Shown here piece after piece: positions 49,572 through 63,001 of a stretch of 64,000 bases of DNA. The stretch covers positions 62,001 through 126,000 of the forward strand of contig CAWCHV010000002.1 of NCBI GenBank assembly GCA_963795435.1, written 5' to 3'. The position numbers and the translations under genes are program-made. Under the pieces are notes generated by a model. The model did not search any database and was not told the DNA's origin. It was given only the letters and a program-made list of their open reading frames with translations. Position 1 is the stretch's first letter; each line of letters opens with the position of its first letter. The DNA comes from JAFKFI01 sp963795435 (GTDB lineage Bacteria; Pseudomonadota; Alphaproteobacteria; Acetobacterales; Acetobacteraceae).

Positions 49572-51074
49572 TCATGCCGGGATGGCTTTCTCCCGCTTGC
49601 GCTGCACCGAGCTCGGAATGCGCAGCGCCTCCCGGTATTTGGCCACGGTCCGGCGCGCGATGTCCACGCCTTCGCCGCGCAGGGCCAAAACGATCGCGTC
49701 ATCCGACAGGATGCAGTCCGGCCGCTCCGACAGGATCATCCCGCGGATTCGGTGGCGCACGGCCTCGGCGCTGTGGGCCTCGCCCGAGGTGCCGTTGATC
49801 GCCGTGGTGAAGAAATATTTCAACTCGAAGGTGCCGCGCGGCGTCGCGATGTACTTGTTGGCGGTGACGCGGCTGACGGTGCTCTCGTGCATTTCGACGG
49901 CCGCCGCGATGTCACGCAGGATCAGCGGCCGCAGATAGGCGACGCCGTGCCGCAGGAAGCCGTCCTGCTGGCGCACGATTTCGCTTGCCACCTTCAGGAT
50001 GGTCTGCGCCCGCTGCTGCAGCGACTTCACCAGCCAGTTGGCGGTTTGCAGCTGTTCGGAGATGAACCCGCGATCCTGCCGCGCGGAAAGCGGCGCGACC
50101 CGTGCGTAGAAGCTCTGGTTGACCAGCACGCGGGGCAGCGTGTCCGGGTTCAGTTCGAGCGTCCAGCCGCCATCCGGCGCGGCCCGCATGAGCACGTCAG
50201 GGAGCAGCGTCTGCATCGGCGCCGCGTCGAAGGCCGCGCCCGGCTTGGGGTCGAGCTGCCGGATCTCGGCGACCATGTCCGCCAAATCCTCGGCGTCAAC
50301 GCCGCACGCGCTTAGCAGATGGTGCATGTCGCGCCGCGCCAGGGCGTCGAGATTGTCGAGCAAGGCCGCCATCGCGGGGTCGAGCCTGTTGCGCTCGGCG
50401 AGTTGCGCCGCCAGGCACTCCCGCAGGTCCCGCGCGAACAGGCCCACCGGGTCGAAGCGCATCATGCGCGCGCGCACCGCTTCCACCCGATCCAGCGGCA
50501 CGCCCATCGCCTGCGCGATCGCGGCCGGCTCCGCGGTCAGCCGTCCTGCCGGGCACAGCAGAGCGATCAGATGCGCGCCGATGATCCGGTCGGCCGGGTC
50601 GCCGAAGCCGAGGCGGAGCTGTTCGCCGAGATGCTCGCGCAGGCTGGGCGGGCTTTCCGCCATATCCTGGACGTCGCGCCCGCCATCGCCGAAATCGTGC
50701 GCGCCGCCACGGCCGGAGCCGGCAAAGGAGGACGGCTCCCCGTCGCCCGGGCCACCCGCGTCATAGCGCTCGGCGTGCTCGTTGACGTCGAGCGGGTCAG
50801 CGCCGCGCTCGGGCAGGGTCGCCGCGCCGGTGAGATCGGCGGTGTCGGCTTCGATACGGTTCCGTTCGGGCAGCTGGTCCGGCGCCGCGGCCTCGTTCGA
50901 GATCATCTCGGACCGCTCGTCCCGCTCCAGCAGCGGGTTGCGCTCGAGCTCCTGCTCGACGAAGGCGGCGACCTCCAGATTGGTGAACTGCAGCAGCTTG
51001 ATCGCCTGACGCAGCTGCGGCGTCATGATCAGCGACTGGGTCTGCCGAAACTCGAGCCTGGGGCCGACCGCCAT
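49572..51074 (-). CDS. rpoN: RNA polymerase sigma-54 factor
   Basis: 500 residues. Region I is Gln/Leu-rich and opens LEFRQTQSLIMTPQLRQAIKLLQ; an acidic region II of variable length follows; the core-binding and DNA-binding parts lead to the RpoN box ARRTVAKYREAL near the C-terminus. Sigma-54 initiates only with AAA+ activators and serves nitrogen, carbon and stress genes. It follows lptB after an 80-base gap on the same strand. Confidence 0.96.
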   Translation of the reverse strand: MAVGPRLEFRQTQSLIMTPQLRQAIKLLQFTNLEVAAFVEQELERNPLLERDERSEMISNEAAAPDQLPERNRIEADTADLTGAATLPERGADPLDVNEHAERYDAGGPGDGEPSSFAGSGRGGAHDFGDGGRDVQDMAESPPSLREHLGEQLRLGFGDPADRIIGAHLIALLCPAGRLTAEPAAIAQAMGVPLDRVEAVRARMMRFDPVGLFARDLRECLAAQLAERNRLDPAMAALLDNLDALARRDMHHLLSACGVDAEDLADMVAEIRQLDPKPGAAFDAAPMQTLLPDVLMRAAPDGGWTLELNPDTLPRVLVNQSFYARVAPLSARQDRGFISEQLQTANWLVKSLQQRAQTILKVASEIVRQQDGFLRHGVAYLRPLILRDIAAAVEMHESTVSRVTANKYIATPRGTFELKYFFTTAINGTSGEAHSAEAVRHRIRGMILSERPDCILSDDAIVLALRGEGVDIARRTVAKYREALRIPSSVQRKREKAIPA

Positions 51075-51154
51075 TGTCAGTGCGTCCGGGAGAGGAGGCG
51101 GGGGCCTCCGGGCGGATCAGGCTGGATCAGGTGTGGTCGGTGCATGTGGCCTGT

Positions 51155-51922
51155 TTACAGGCTGAACCTTTCCCCGAGGTACACGCGGCGCACTCCTTCA
51201 TGGGCCACGACCTCTTGGGGCCGGCCCTCCATCAGCACCTGGCCGTCATGCATGATGTAAGCCCGGTCGATGATTTCCAGCGTCTCGCGCACATTATGGT
51301 CGGTGATCAGCACCCCGATGCCACGGTCCTTGAGGTGCGAGACGAGTTCGCGGATCTCGGCCACTGCGATCGGATCGATGCCGGCCAACGGCTCGTCGAG
51401 CAGGATGTAGCCAGGCTGCGACGCCAGCGCCCGGGCGATCTCGACGCGCCGCCGCTCGCCGCCCGACAGCGCCAGCGCCGGCGTGCGGCGCAGATGCGCG
51501 ATGCCGAACTCGGCCAGTAGTTCGTCGAGCAGCAGGCGCCGGCGGTCGGGGTCGGGCTCCACCACTTCGAGCGCGGCCATGATGTTCTGCTCGACATTGA
51601 GCCCGCGAAACACGCTGGCCTCCTGCGGCAGGTAGCCGATGCCGAGCCGGGCGCGCCGGTGCATCGGCAGGGTGGTGATGTCGGCGCCGTCCAGGCTGAT
51701 CGCGCCGGTGTCGGGCCGCACCAGGCCGACGATCATGTAGAAGGTCGTCGTCTTGCCGGCGCCGTTCGGCCCCAGCAGCCCGACCGCCTCGCCGCGCCGC
51801 ACCCTGATCGAGACGTTCCGCACGACGGGGCGCTTCTTGTAGGTCTTGCCGACGCCACGGGCGACCAGCCCGCCGCGGCCCTGGAGCACCCGAAGCTCCG
51901 CCGCCTGGCGCCGGGTGCTCAT
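51155..51922 (-). CDS. lptB: LPS export ABC transporter ATP-binding protein
   Basis: 255-residue ATPase of the LptB2FGC complex that drives LPS transport. Walker A GPNGAGKTTTFYM, Q-loop LPQEASVFR, signature LSGGERRRVEIARAL, Walker B ILLDEPLAGIDP and H-loop ITDHNVRET are all present. It has an N-terminal 15-residue extension. It overlaps lptA by four bases. Confidence 0.96.
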   Translation of the reverse strand: MSTRRQAAELRVLQGRGGLVARGVGKTYKKRPVVRNVSIRVRRGEAVGLLGPNGAGKTTTFYMIVGLVRPDTGAISLDGADITTLPMHRRARLGIGYLPQEASVFRGLNVEQNIMAALEVVEPDPDRRRLLLDELLAEFGIAHLRRTPALALSGGERRRVEIARALASQPGYILLDEPLAGIDPIAVAEIRELVSHLKDRGIGVLITDHNVRETLEIIDRAYIMHDGQVLMEGRPQEVVAHEGVRRVYLGERFSL

Positions 51923-52932
51923 GGCTTGGCTCCCTTGGCCGGCGGGTTCTTCTGTCCCTCGGCGCCGCCGGTCGCATTCTGGGCGTCGTTCGGCACGACG
52001 AGACCATGAACCTTTCCGGCGCTGCCGGAGATCAGGCGGGAGATGCCGGTCTTCAGGTTCACTTCCGCTTCTGCTCCATTCAACTGGTTCTGGCCGCGCG
52101 TGATGCGGACGTTTCCGCCGAGCCGGGCGATGCCGGTATCGGGGATGTAGACGGCGCGGTCGCCGGTGACGGTCTCGGTCGCGGTACGGACCGAGACGTT
52201 GCCGAAAGCATCTACCTTCTGCAGCTTGCCCGAGGCGGCAATCGGATCGTCCGGCGGCTTGCCCGGCTGGGTCTGCACCGCCGCCTTGGTCGCCTGGGGA
52301 GGTGCCGCCGCGTTCGGCTGGCCCTCGGTGGTATAGGCAACCAGCGTGTCGGCGGCCAGCCGCCTGCCGTCCTTGGTAACGACCACCGCCTCGCCGCGCG
52401 CCACCGCCATGTGCTTCTGGGCCCAGTATTCGAGGTCGTCGCGCGCGGTCAGTACGTCATTCGGTGTCGTGAGCTTGAGATGGCGGCCGGTCATGATGAG
52501 CACCGCCTGGTCGAGGTCGTAGGTCCCGCGGTCGCCCTCGGCGTGGTCCGTCGGAGTGTAGATGTGCACGTTGCCCTCCGCCTCGACCCGATAGATCTCG
52601 CTGCCCGAGGTATCGGAGTCGCCCAACGTCAACCCACCTCCGGGCGCCTGCGGCTGAGACCCTGGTGCCGGCTTGTCGGTTCCGGCGGCGCCGGGTTTCT
52701 TGCGATAATGCGCGATGAGCCGGTCGGCGGTCACCGTCACGTCGCCGCGCACCGCTCGCGCGTTCCCCCGGGCGATGACCTCCTGTTCGTTCTGACGCCA
52801 CTCGATTCCGTCGGACGCGGTGACGGCGATCGGGCCGCCGTGCGAGAGGTCGAGCTGCTGCGCACGCGCGGCCCCACCAGGCAGCAGCAACAGCGGCAAG
52901 CCGAGCAGCACGGCCCGCGATGTCGCCTTCAT
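51919..52932 (-). CDS. lptA: LPS transport periplasmic protein LptA
   Basis: 337 residues. A signal peptide (ATSRAVLLGLPLLLLPGGAARA) with cleavage after ARA is followed by an OstA/LptA beta-jellyroll (PIAVTASDGIEWRQNEQEVI then ARGNARAVRGDVTVTADRL). A second half (TVTGDRAVYIPDTGIARLGG) also carries OstA-like strands. It is longer than E. coli LptA (185 residues), and a Gln/Pro/Ala-rich tract (about residues 85-100) and another near 210-225 interrupt the repeats. It bridges LptC to LptD across the periplasm. Overlaps lptC (ATGA). Confidence 0.9.
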   Translation of the reverse strand: MKATSRAVLLGLPLLLLPGGAARAQQLDLSHGGPIAVTASDGIEWRQNEQEVIARGNARAVRGDVTVTADRLIAHYRKKPGAAGTDKPAPGSQPQAPGGGLTLGDSDTSGSEIYRVEAEGNVHIYTPTDHAEGDRGTYDLDQAVLIMTGRHLKLTTPNDVLTARDDLEYWAQKHMAVARGEAVVVTKDGRRLAADTLVAYTTEGQPNAAAPPQATKAAVQTQPGKPPDDPIAASGKLQKVDAFGNVSVRTATETVTGDRAVYIPDTGIARLGGNVRITRGQNQLNGAEAEVNLKTGISRLISGSAGKVHGLVVPNDAQNATGGAEGQKNPPAKGAKP

Positions 52933-53615
52933 TGTTCGTGCCCGTTCATCACCAGCCGGGCCGGCCCGGGAAACTGGGCGACCGCGCCCTTGTCGGTCAC
53001 GGTGAAGCCGACCGCGTCGAGCGTGCCGAACGGACCCTCGGCGTGCACCGTATCGGCGCTGGTCGCGGCACCATTCTTGAGGTCGATCGTGGCGCTTTGC
53101 GTGCGCATCGTCATGCCGTCATCGCGATAGAGGAACACCCGTCCTGACAGGTCGAGCAAGTTCTGGTGCTGCATGAACACGCCCTTATCGGACTGCAGCA
53201 TCATCCAGGTGCCGTTCTGCAGCGCGACGTCGCCCTTTGGGTCGGTGAGATTGACCCGGTCCTGGTCCGCCTGCACGGCGGTCGCGGCGGTGATGGTGTA
53301 GGGGCGGTTCCGCTCGTCGACCCCGTGATAGCGCGCGTCGGTGACTTGCGCGCCGTCGACCGCGCCACCCATGCGGTGCATGGCAAGGCGGGCCTGTTCC
53401 TTGGCGCGGTCGAACTCCGGCCACAGCGCGATGCTGGATAGCAGCGCGAGCGCCGCCATCGGCAGCAGCCACTTGGTCGCCGTCACCAGCAGCCGTCGTC
53501 TGGCAATGCCGCCGGGAGTCGGCGGCCGGCGCTGGCGCCCGCCAGCGGACGAGAGCAGCCGCTCGCCGGGAGGGCGCCCCGCGGCAGCGGGGGGTGTCTG
53601 GGCGGGCACGGTCAT
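52929..53615 (-). CDS. lptC: LPS export periplasmic protein LptC
   Basis: 228 residues. A cytoplasmic Pro/Arg-rich start is followed by one transmembrane helix (TKWLLPMAALALLSSIALW), then a jellyroll domain (GVDERNRPYTITAATAVQ, LTDPKGDVALQNGTWMM). This is the inner-membrane anchor that passes LPS from LptFG to LptA. Its start overlaps the kdsD stop by four bases. Confidence 0.9.
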   Translation of the reverse strand: MTVPAQTPPAAAGRPPGERLLSSAGGRQRRPPTPGGIARRRLLVTATKWLLPMAALALLSSIALWPEFDRAKEQARLAMHRMGGAVDGAQVTDARYHGVDERNRPYTITAATAVQADQDRVNLTDPKGDVALQNGTWMMLQSDKGVFMQHQNLLDLSGRVFLYRDDGMTMRTQSATIDLKNGAATSADTVHAEGPFGTLDAVGFTVTDKGAVAQFPGPARLVMNGHEQ

Positions 53616-54595
53616 GCGATCCCGGCGCGGAGCAGGTCGTGAACGTGCAGGATGCCGACCGCCCGCCCCGCCGGGTCCACCACAAAAAGCGTCGTGATCG
53701 GACGGGAGCGGGCGTTCATCTCGTGCAGCGCCTCGGCCGCCAGCGCCTCCGGCCCGATGGTGCGCGGCGAGATGGTCATCACCTCGCCGGCGCGGCGGGC
53801 AAACAGGTCGCGCCCGATCGCGCGCCGCAAGTCGCCGTCCGTGATGATGCCGACGAGGCGTTGCCGTTCGTCAATGACACCGAGGCAGCCGAAGCGCTTT
53901 TCGGTCATGATCAGGAGGGCCCGGTCCATTGGCGTGTCCGGCCCGGCGAGCGGCACGGCGTCTCCCGCGTGCATCAGGTCGCGCACCCGGCGCAGCCGTG
54001 CGCCGAGCCGACCGCCCGGATGGATCTGCCGGAACTCGGCTGCGGTGAAGCCATGCCGCGTCAGCAGCGCGACCGCCAGCGCGTCGCCCAGCGCCATCTG
54101 CATCGCCGTGCTAGTAGTCGGTGCAAGCCCCATCGGGCAGGCCTCGGCTGCGACCGGCAGCAGGAGCGCCACATCGACCGCCTCGGCCAAGGTCGAGCCG
54201 GCGCGTGCGGTAATGCCGATCAGCGGCAGGCCGAAGCGCCGCGCATGGGCGACGAGATCCGCCAGTTCCGCGGATTCGCCGGAATTCGACAAGGCGAGCA
54301 CCGCGTCGCCCGGCACGATCATGCCGAGATCCCCGTGCGACGCCTCGGCGGGATGGACGAACAGGGCCGGGGTTCCCGTCGAGGCCAGTGTCGCGGCGAT
54401 CTTGCGCGCCACGTGCCCGGACTTGCCCATACCCGAGACGACGATCCGGCCCGATACGCCGGCAAGGAGATCGACCGCCCGATTGAAACTGCCGTCGAGC
54501 GATGCCGCGAGCGCGCGCAGCCCCGCCGCTTCCGTTGCCAGCACGCCGCGGGCGACATCCAGATCGTCGGTCTCGGTGGCGCGCGCAGCGGTCAT
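53612..54595 (-). CDS. kdsD: Arabinose-5-phosphate isomerase
   Basis: Interconverts ribulose 5-phosphate and D-arabinose 5-phosphate, precursor of Kdo for lipopolysaccharide. 327 residues. The SIS domain has VSGMGKSGHVARKIAATLAST, the ALSNSGESAEL loop and the metal/ligand residues; two CBS domains follow (VRDLMHAGDAVPLAG, GEVMTISPRTIGPEALA). The Kdo supply step is thus encoded together with the LPS transport proteins lptC-lptA-lptB. Confidence 0.94.
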   Translation of the reverse strand: MTAARATETDDLDVARGVLATEAAGLRALAASLDGSFNRAVDLLAGVSGRIVVSGMGKSGHVARKIAATLASTGTPALFVHPAEASHGDLGMIVPGDAVLALSNSGESAELADLVAHARRFGLPLIGITARAGSTLAEAVDVALLLPVAAEACPMGLAPTTSTAMQMALGDALAVALLTRHGFTAAEFRQIHPGGRLGARLRRVRDLMHAGDAVPLAGPDTPMDRALLIMTEKRFGCLGVIDERQRLVGIITDGDLRRAIGRDLFARRAGEVMTISPRTIGPEALAAEALHEMNARSRPITTLFVVDPAGRAVGILHVHDLLRAGIA

Positions 54596-54738
54596 GCGGC
54601 TGTATTTTCCTCAGCGGTCCCGTCAGCAAGCCGTGTCACCCGTCCCTGTATGGGCACGCATCCCGAGCCGGTCAACTATTTTGCAGTGCAACATTAAAAT
54701 GCCGACAAGAATCGTGCCAAATGCACGAAACCGGCGAA

Positions 54739-55395
54739 TCAATGCGAAAAGATGTCAGGTTCGTCATAACCCAGGAGGTCGAGTTGGCCCCTCGCCGGCA
54801 GGAAGTCGAAGCAGGCCTCCGCCAGCGCGAACCGTCCCTCCCGGAGCAGCAAGGCTTCCAGCTTGGCCCACAGTGCGTGGAGGTGAAGCACGTCGGAGGC
54901 AGCGTAGGCGAGTTGGTCCGCGCTGAGCTCCACCGCGCCCCAGTCGGAGGTCTGCTGCTGTTTGGAGAGCTCGACGCCGAGCAACTCCCTGCAGAGGTCC
55001 CTGAGGCCGTGCCGGTCGGTGAAGGTGCGGACCAGCTTGGCCGCGATCTTGGTGCAGCGGACTGGGGCGACGGTGATGCCCAGGCTGTGCTGCAGCACCG
55101 CCACGTCAAATCGCGCGAAGTGCATCAGCTTGACCACTTCGGGCGAGGCGAGCAGGCGGGCGAGGTTGGGGCACTCGAAGCCGCGGCCGCCGAGGGAGGG
55201 CGGTACCAGCTGCACGAGATGGGCGTGACCGTCGCCCGCCGAAAGCTGCACGAGACAGAGCCGGTCGCGATGCGGGTTGAGCCCCATCGTCTCGGTGTCC
55301 ACGGCGACCACCGGGCCGAGATCCAGCCCGTCCGGCAGATCGTGACGGTGCAGATGGATGGTGCCGTTCGGCATGAACTGGGTGATTTCGCTCAC
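54739..55395 (-). CDS. rnd: Ribonuclease D-type 3'-5' exonuclease
   Basis: 218 residues, short RNase D without HRDC domains. The DEDDy residues are visible: DTETMGL (Asp, Glu), LMHFARFDVAVL (Asp) and YAASDVLHLH (Tyr, Asp). It trims tRNA or other small RNA 3' ends. GTG at 55395 is chosen as start; ATG at 55374 is an alternative, and neither has a strong ribosome binding site. It lies next to tRNA-Leu, 56 bases away. The 143-base gap to kdsD holds nothing recognised. Confidence 0.9.
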   Translation of the reverse strand: MSEITQFMPNGTIHLHRHDLPDGLDLGPVVAVDTETMGLNPHRDRLCLVQLSAGDGHAHLVQLVPPSLGGRGFECPNLARLLASPEVVKLMHFARFDVAVLQHSLGITVAPVRCTKIAAKLVRTFTDRHGLRDLCRELLGVELSKQQQTSDWGAVELSADQLAYAASDVLHLHALWAKLEALLLREGRFALAEACFDFLPARGQLDLLGYDEPDIFSH

Positions 55396-55450
55396 GTGAC
55401 GCTCGCTGTGGGGCCGCGTACCGCGCCCGCACGGGGGCGCTCGCATCCGA

Positions 55451-55537
55451 TGGTGCCCAGGAGAAGACTCGAACTTCCACGACCTTGCGGCCACAGGTAC
55501 CTGAAACCTGCGCGTCTACCAATTCCGCCACCTGGGC
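55451..55537 (-). tRNA. tRNA-Leu(CAG)
   Basis: An 87-base tRNA on the minus strand including an encoded CCA. The acceptor stem GCCCAGG pairs with CCTGGGC, with discriminator A. The D arm is GGCGGAATTGGTAGACGC, the anticodon stem CAGGT/ACCTG has loop TTCAGGT with anticodon CAG, and a long class II variable arm and the T loop GTTCGAGTC follow. These are all Leu identity features. Confidence 0.97.
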
Positions 55538-55713
55538 AGGCTGCGGTCCCCTCCGGCACCGAGAGCAGGCATCGGGGTGGGCGCGCGATGTAGCGCCCGA
55601 CCGGGGGTCCGTCAACCGGATCCGGTGCTTGAGGCGCAACGGATGCGCGCATATCAAGGGTACGAGGCCGTCCCGCGCGCATCGGGAGGCGAAACAGACA
55701 GGAGCGGTGCAAG

Positions 55714-56733
55714 ATGGTCGCATCCGGGGCGACGCGGAGCGTGGCGACGGTATTCGGCGGGTCCGGCTTTATCGGCCGCTACGTCGTCAAGCGGCTGGCG
55801 GCGCAAGGCTATGTCGTGCGCGTCGCTGTGCGCGACCCCGAGGCCGCATTGTTCCTCAAGCCGATGGGCGCCGTGGGTCAGGTGGTGCCGCTCTACGCCT
55901 CGGTCGCCGAGGAGGGAACGGTGGCGCGCGCGGTCGAGGGGGCGACGCTGGTGGTCAGCTTGGCCGGCATTCTCGCCGAGCGCCGGCGCGGCGACTTCGA
56001 GCGTGTACAGAACCAGGGCGCCGCGCATGTCGCGCGCCACGCCGCAGCCGCCGGGGTCGCTCGGCTGGTCCACGTTTCGGCGATCGGCGCCGATCCGGCG
56101 AGCCCAAGCGGGTATGCTTCGAGCAAGGGAAGGGGCGAGCAGGCCGTCCGGGAGGCCTATCCGACGGCCACAATTGTGCGGCCCTCGGTGGTGTTCGGCC
56201 CGGAGGACGCCTTCTTCAACCGGTTCGCGGGCATGGCGCAAATGCTGCCCTTCATGCCAGTCATCTGCGGGGAGACGCGGTTCCAGCCGGTCTATGTCGG
56301 CGACGTGGCGGACGCGGTGATGGCTTCGCTCGCGCGGTCGGACGCGGCGGGTGCCGTCTATGAACTCGGCGGCCCGCGTGTGTGGTCGTTCCGCGAGATC
56401 CTATCGTACGTCCTGACCGAAACCCACCGCCGCCGCCGGATGGTGACGATCCCGATGGGATTGGCGCGGCTCCAGGCGGCCGTGCTCGAGCTGCTGCCCG
56501 GCCAGATGCTGACACGGGATCAGTTGCTGCTGCTGGCCCGCGACAATGTCGCGTCCGCCGAATTCCCCGGATTGATCGAACTGGGCATCGTGCCGACCCC
56601 TGTGGAGCTCGTTGTTCCGCGGTACCTGCGGCGCTATCGCCCGGGCGGAGGCAAGCGAGAGATTCTGCCGGATGAGGTCAAAGGAACCGGATCGGATCTT
56701 TTCCCCAGGGAACGGTCCCTCGAGAGCGCATGA
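55714..56733 (+). CDS. Complex I NDUFA9-like NAD(P)-binding protein
   Basis: 339 residues, atypical short-chain dehydrogenase of the NDUFA9 branch. The dinucleotide motif is VFGGSGFIGRYVVKRLAAQG, then RVQNQGAAHVARHAAAAGV, VSAIGADPASPSGYASSKGRGE and TIVRPSVVFGPED. QPVYVGDVADAV and ELGGPRVWSFREIL follow. The bacterial homologues of the mitochondrial subunit are common in alphaproteobacteria. They resemble NAD(P)H-binding enzymes of ubiquinone or lipid metabolism, but the reaction is unknown. AGGAG lies nine bases before the ATG. Confidence 0.85.
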   Translation: MVASGATRSVATVFGGSGFIGRYVVKRLAAQGYVVRVAVRDPEAALFLKPMGAVGQVVPLYASVAEEGTVARAVEGATLVVSLAGILAERRRGDFERVQNQGAAHVARHAAAAGVARLVHVSAIGADPASPSGYASSKGRGEQAVREAYPTATIVRPSVVFGPEDAFFNRFAGMAQMLPFMPVICGETRFQPVYVGDVADAVMASLARSDAAGAVYELGGPRVWSFREILSYVLTETHRRRRMVTIPMGLARLQAAVLELLPGQMLTRDQLLLLARDNVASAEFPGLIELGIVPTPVELVVPRYLRRYRPGGGKREILPDEVKGTGSDLFPRERSLESA

Positions 56734-56755
56734 ACCGGAGCCGCCGCCGGATATT

Positions 56756-56774
56756 AGGGCAGAATATCTGCCCT
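56756..56774. promoter_or_regulatory. 19-base palindrome AGGGCAGA-ATA-TCTGCCCT upstream of gltD
   Basis: A perfect eight-base inverted repeat with a three-base centre, extended by TTA/TAA with one slip. It is centred about 62 bases before the predicted gltD transcription start. No T-run follows, so a terminator is unlikely. The position suits a binding site for an activator of gltD-gltB. Confidence 0.45.
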
Positions 56775-56791
56775 TAATGGCCAAAAAGGAG

Positions 56792-56820
56792 TTGAGTTTC
56801 CGCGCGGCCGCCCATATATC
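56792..56820 (+). promoter_or_regulatory. Putative sigma-70 promoter of gltD-gltB
   Basis: TTGAGT (56792-56797), a 17-base spacer and TATATC (56815-56820) lie 63 bases before the gltD ATG. The sequence is much richer in A/T than its surroundings. No sigma-54 GG/GC pair of the right spacing was seen here. Confidence 0.5.
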
Positions 56821-56882
56821 TGTCTCGCGCGGCGCACCGATGCCCTGCCCGTGCCCGGCGGTTGCCGGCGACGGAGGGAAGA

Positions 56883-58322
56883 ATGGCCGAACACATCCTA
56901 AAATTCGTCCACCTGCCACAACAGAGCCCCGAGAAGCGCGAGGTTGATGAGCGCCGGGAGGATTTCAACGAAATATACCGCTCCTACGCCCAGGCGCAGG
57001 CGGCCGCGCAGGCGAGCCGATGCAGCCAGTGCGGCGTGCCGTTCTGCTCGGTGCATTGCCCGCTCGGCAACCACATCCCCGACTGGCTGAAGCTGACCGC
57101 CGACAACCGGCTGGAAGAGGCCTACGAGGTCAGTTCTTCCACGAACAACTTTCCCGAAATTTGCGGCCGCATCTGCCCGCAGGACCGGCTCTGCGAGGGC
57201 AACTGCGTCATCGAGAGGGGTTTTGAGAGCGTCACCATAGGCGCGGTCGAACGCTACATCACCGATACAGCGTTCGAGCGCGGCTGGGTCCGGCCGATTC
57301 GGCCCCGTCGGGAGCTGTCCCAGTCGGTCGGCATCATCGGCGCCGGTCCGGCCGGTCTCGCTGCCGGCGAGCAGCTTCGCCGCAAGGGCTACCAGGTCGC
57401 CGTCTACGACCGCTACGACCGGGTCGGCGGCTTGATGATCTACGGCATCCCCAATTTCAAGCTGGAGAAGGAGATCGTGCTCCGCCGCTGGAAGCTGCTG
57501 GAGGAGGGCGGCCTGCGGTTCGCGCTGAACTGCGAGATCGGCCGCGACGTGACGATGTCCGAACTGCGCTCCCGGCATGACGCGGTGCTGATCGGGACCG
57601 GGGTCTACAAGGGTCGCGACATCGGCGGACCGGGCGCCGGACTGCCCGGCATTGTTAAGGCGATGGACTACCTCACCGCCTCCAACCGCCACGGGCTCGG
57701 CGACGCGGTGCCCGACTTCGCCTCCGGGCTGCTCGACGCCCGGGGCAAGAACGTCGTCGTGATCGGCGGCGGCGACACGGCGATGGACTGTGTGCGTACT
57801 GCCGTCCGCCAAGGCGCCAAATCGGTGACGTGCCTCTACCGCCGCGACCGCGCGAACATGCCGGGCTCGATGCGCGAGGTGAACAACGCCGAGGAGGAGG
57901 GGGTCGAGTACGCGTGGCTCGCCGCCCCCGAGGCATTCGTCGGCGACGGCCACGTGACGGGCGTGCGGGCGGTGCGGATGCATCTCGGCCTGCCCGACGC
58001 CTCCGGCCGGCAATCGGTCGAGCCGCTGGAAGGCAGCCACTTCACGGCGCGCGCCGATCTGGTCATCAAGGCGCTTGGCTTCGACGCCGAGGACCTGCCG
58101 GCGATGTTCAACGAGCCGGAACTCGCGGTCACGCGCTGGGGCACGCTGAAGGTCAACCACAGCACCTTCGTGACCAGCCTGCCCGGCGTGTTCGCGGCGG
58201 GCGACATCGTGCGCGGCGCGAGCCTCGTCGTCTGGGCGATCCGCGACGGGCGCGACGCCGCGGCGCAAATGCACCAATACATCCAAGCCAGCACCGCCGC
58301 CCTCGCGGCCGCCGCCGACTGA
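56883..58322 (+). CDS. gltD: Glutamate synthase small (beta) subunit
   Basis: 479-residue NADPH-oxidising subunit. The N-terminal Cys clusters CSQCGVPFCSVHC and CGRICPQDRLCEGNC bind 4Fe-4S, the FAD motif is IIGAGPAGLAAGEQL, and the NADPH motif is VVIGGGDTAMDCVRTA. FAAGDIVRGASLVVWAIRDG is the C-terminal FAD block. GGAGGG precedes the ATG at 56883. Electrons go from NADPH to the large subunit. It is 17 bases upstream of gltB. Confidence 0.96.
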   Translation: MAEHILKFVHLPQQSPEKREVDERREDFNEIYRSYAQAQAAAQASRCSQCGVPFCSVHCPLGNHIPDWLKLTADNRLEEAYEVSSSTNNFPEICGRICPQDRLCEGNCVIERGFESVTIGAVERYITDTAFERGWVRPIRPRRELSQSVGIIGAGPAGLAAGEQLRRKGYQVAVYDRYDRVGGLMIYGIPNFKLEKEIVLRRWKLLEEGGLRFALNCEIGRDVTMSELRSRHDAVLIGTGVYKGRDIGGPGAGLPGIVKAMDYLTASNRHGLGDAVPDFASGLLDARGKNVVVIGGGDTAMDCVRTAVRQGAKSVTCLYRRDRANMPGSMREVNNAEEEGVEYAWLAAPEAFVGDGHVTGVRAVRMHLGLPDASGRQSVEPLEGSHFTARADLVIKALGFDAEDLPAMFNEPELAVTRWGTLKVNHSTFVTSLPGVFAAGDIVRGASLVVWAIRDGRDAAAQMHQYIQASTAALAAAAD

Positions 58323-58339
58323 GCGGGGACATCACAGAC

Positions 58340-62878
<4,539 letters not shown>

Positions 62879-62887
62879 CGAAGGGAT

Positions 62888-62925
62888 GCGGCCTCTGGCG
62901 ATGGAGAAGGCCGCGTTTTCCTTTT
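62888..62925 (+). terminator. Intrinsic terminator after gltB
   Basis: Perfect seven-pair stem GCGGCCT (62888-62894) with AGGCCGC (62908-62914), a 13-base loop, then GTTTTCCTTTT. It lies ten bases after the gltB stop and ends the gltD-gltB operon. Confidence 0.75.
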
Positions 62926-63001
62926 GACCAGGGGTTGACCTTCGGGCATTCATGGCGCCCGCCAGAATCGAGTCGGGCGATGCCCAAATCACCGCTTAGC
63001 C

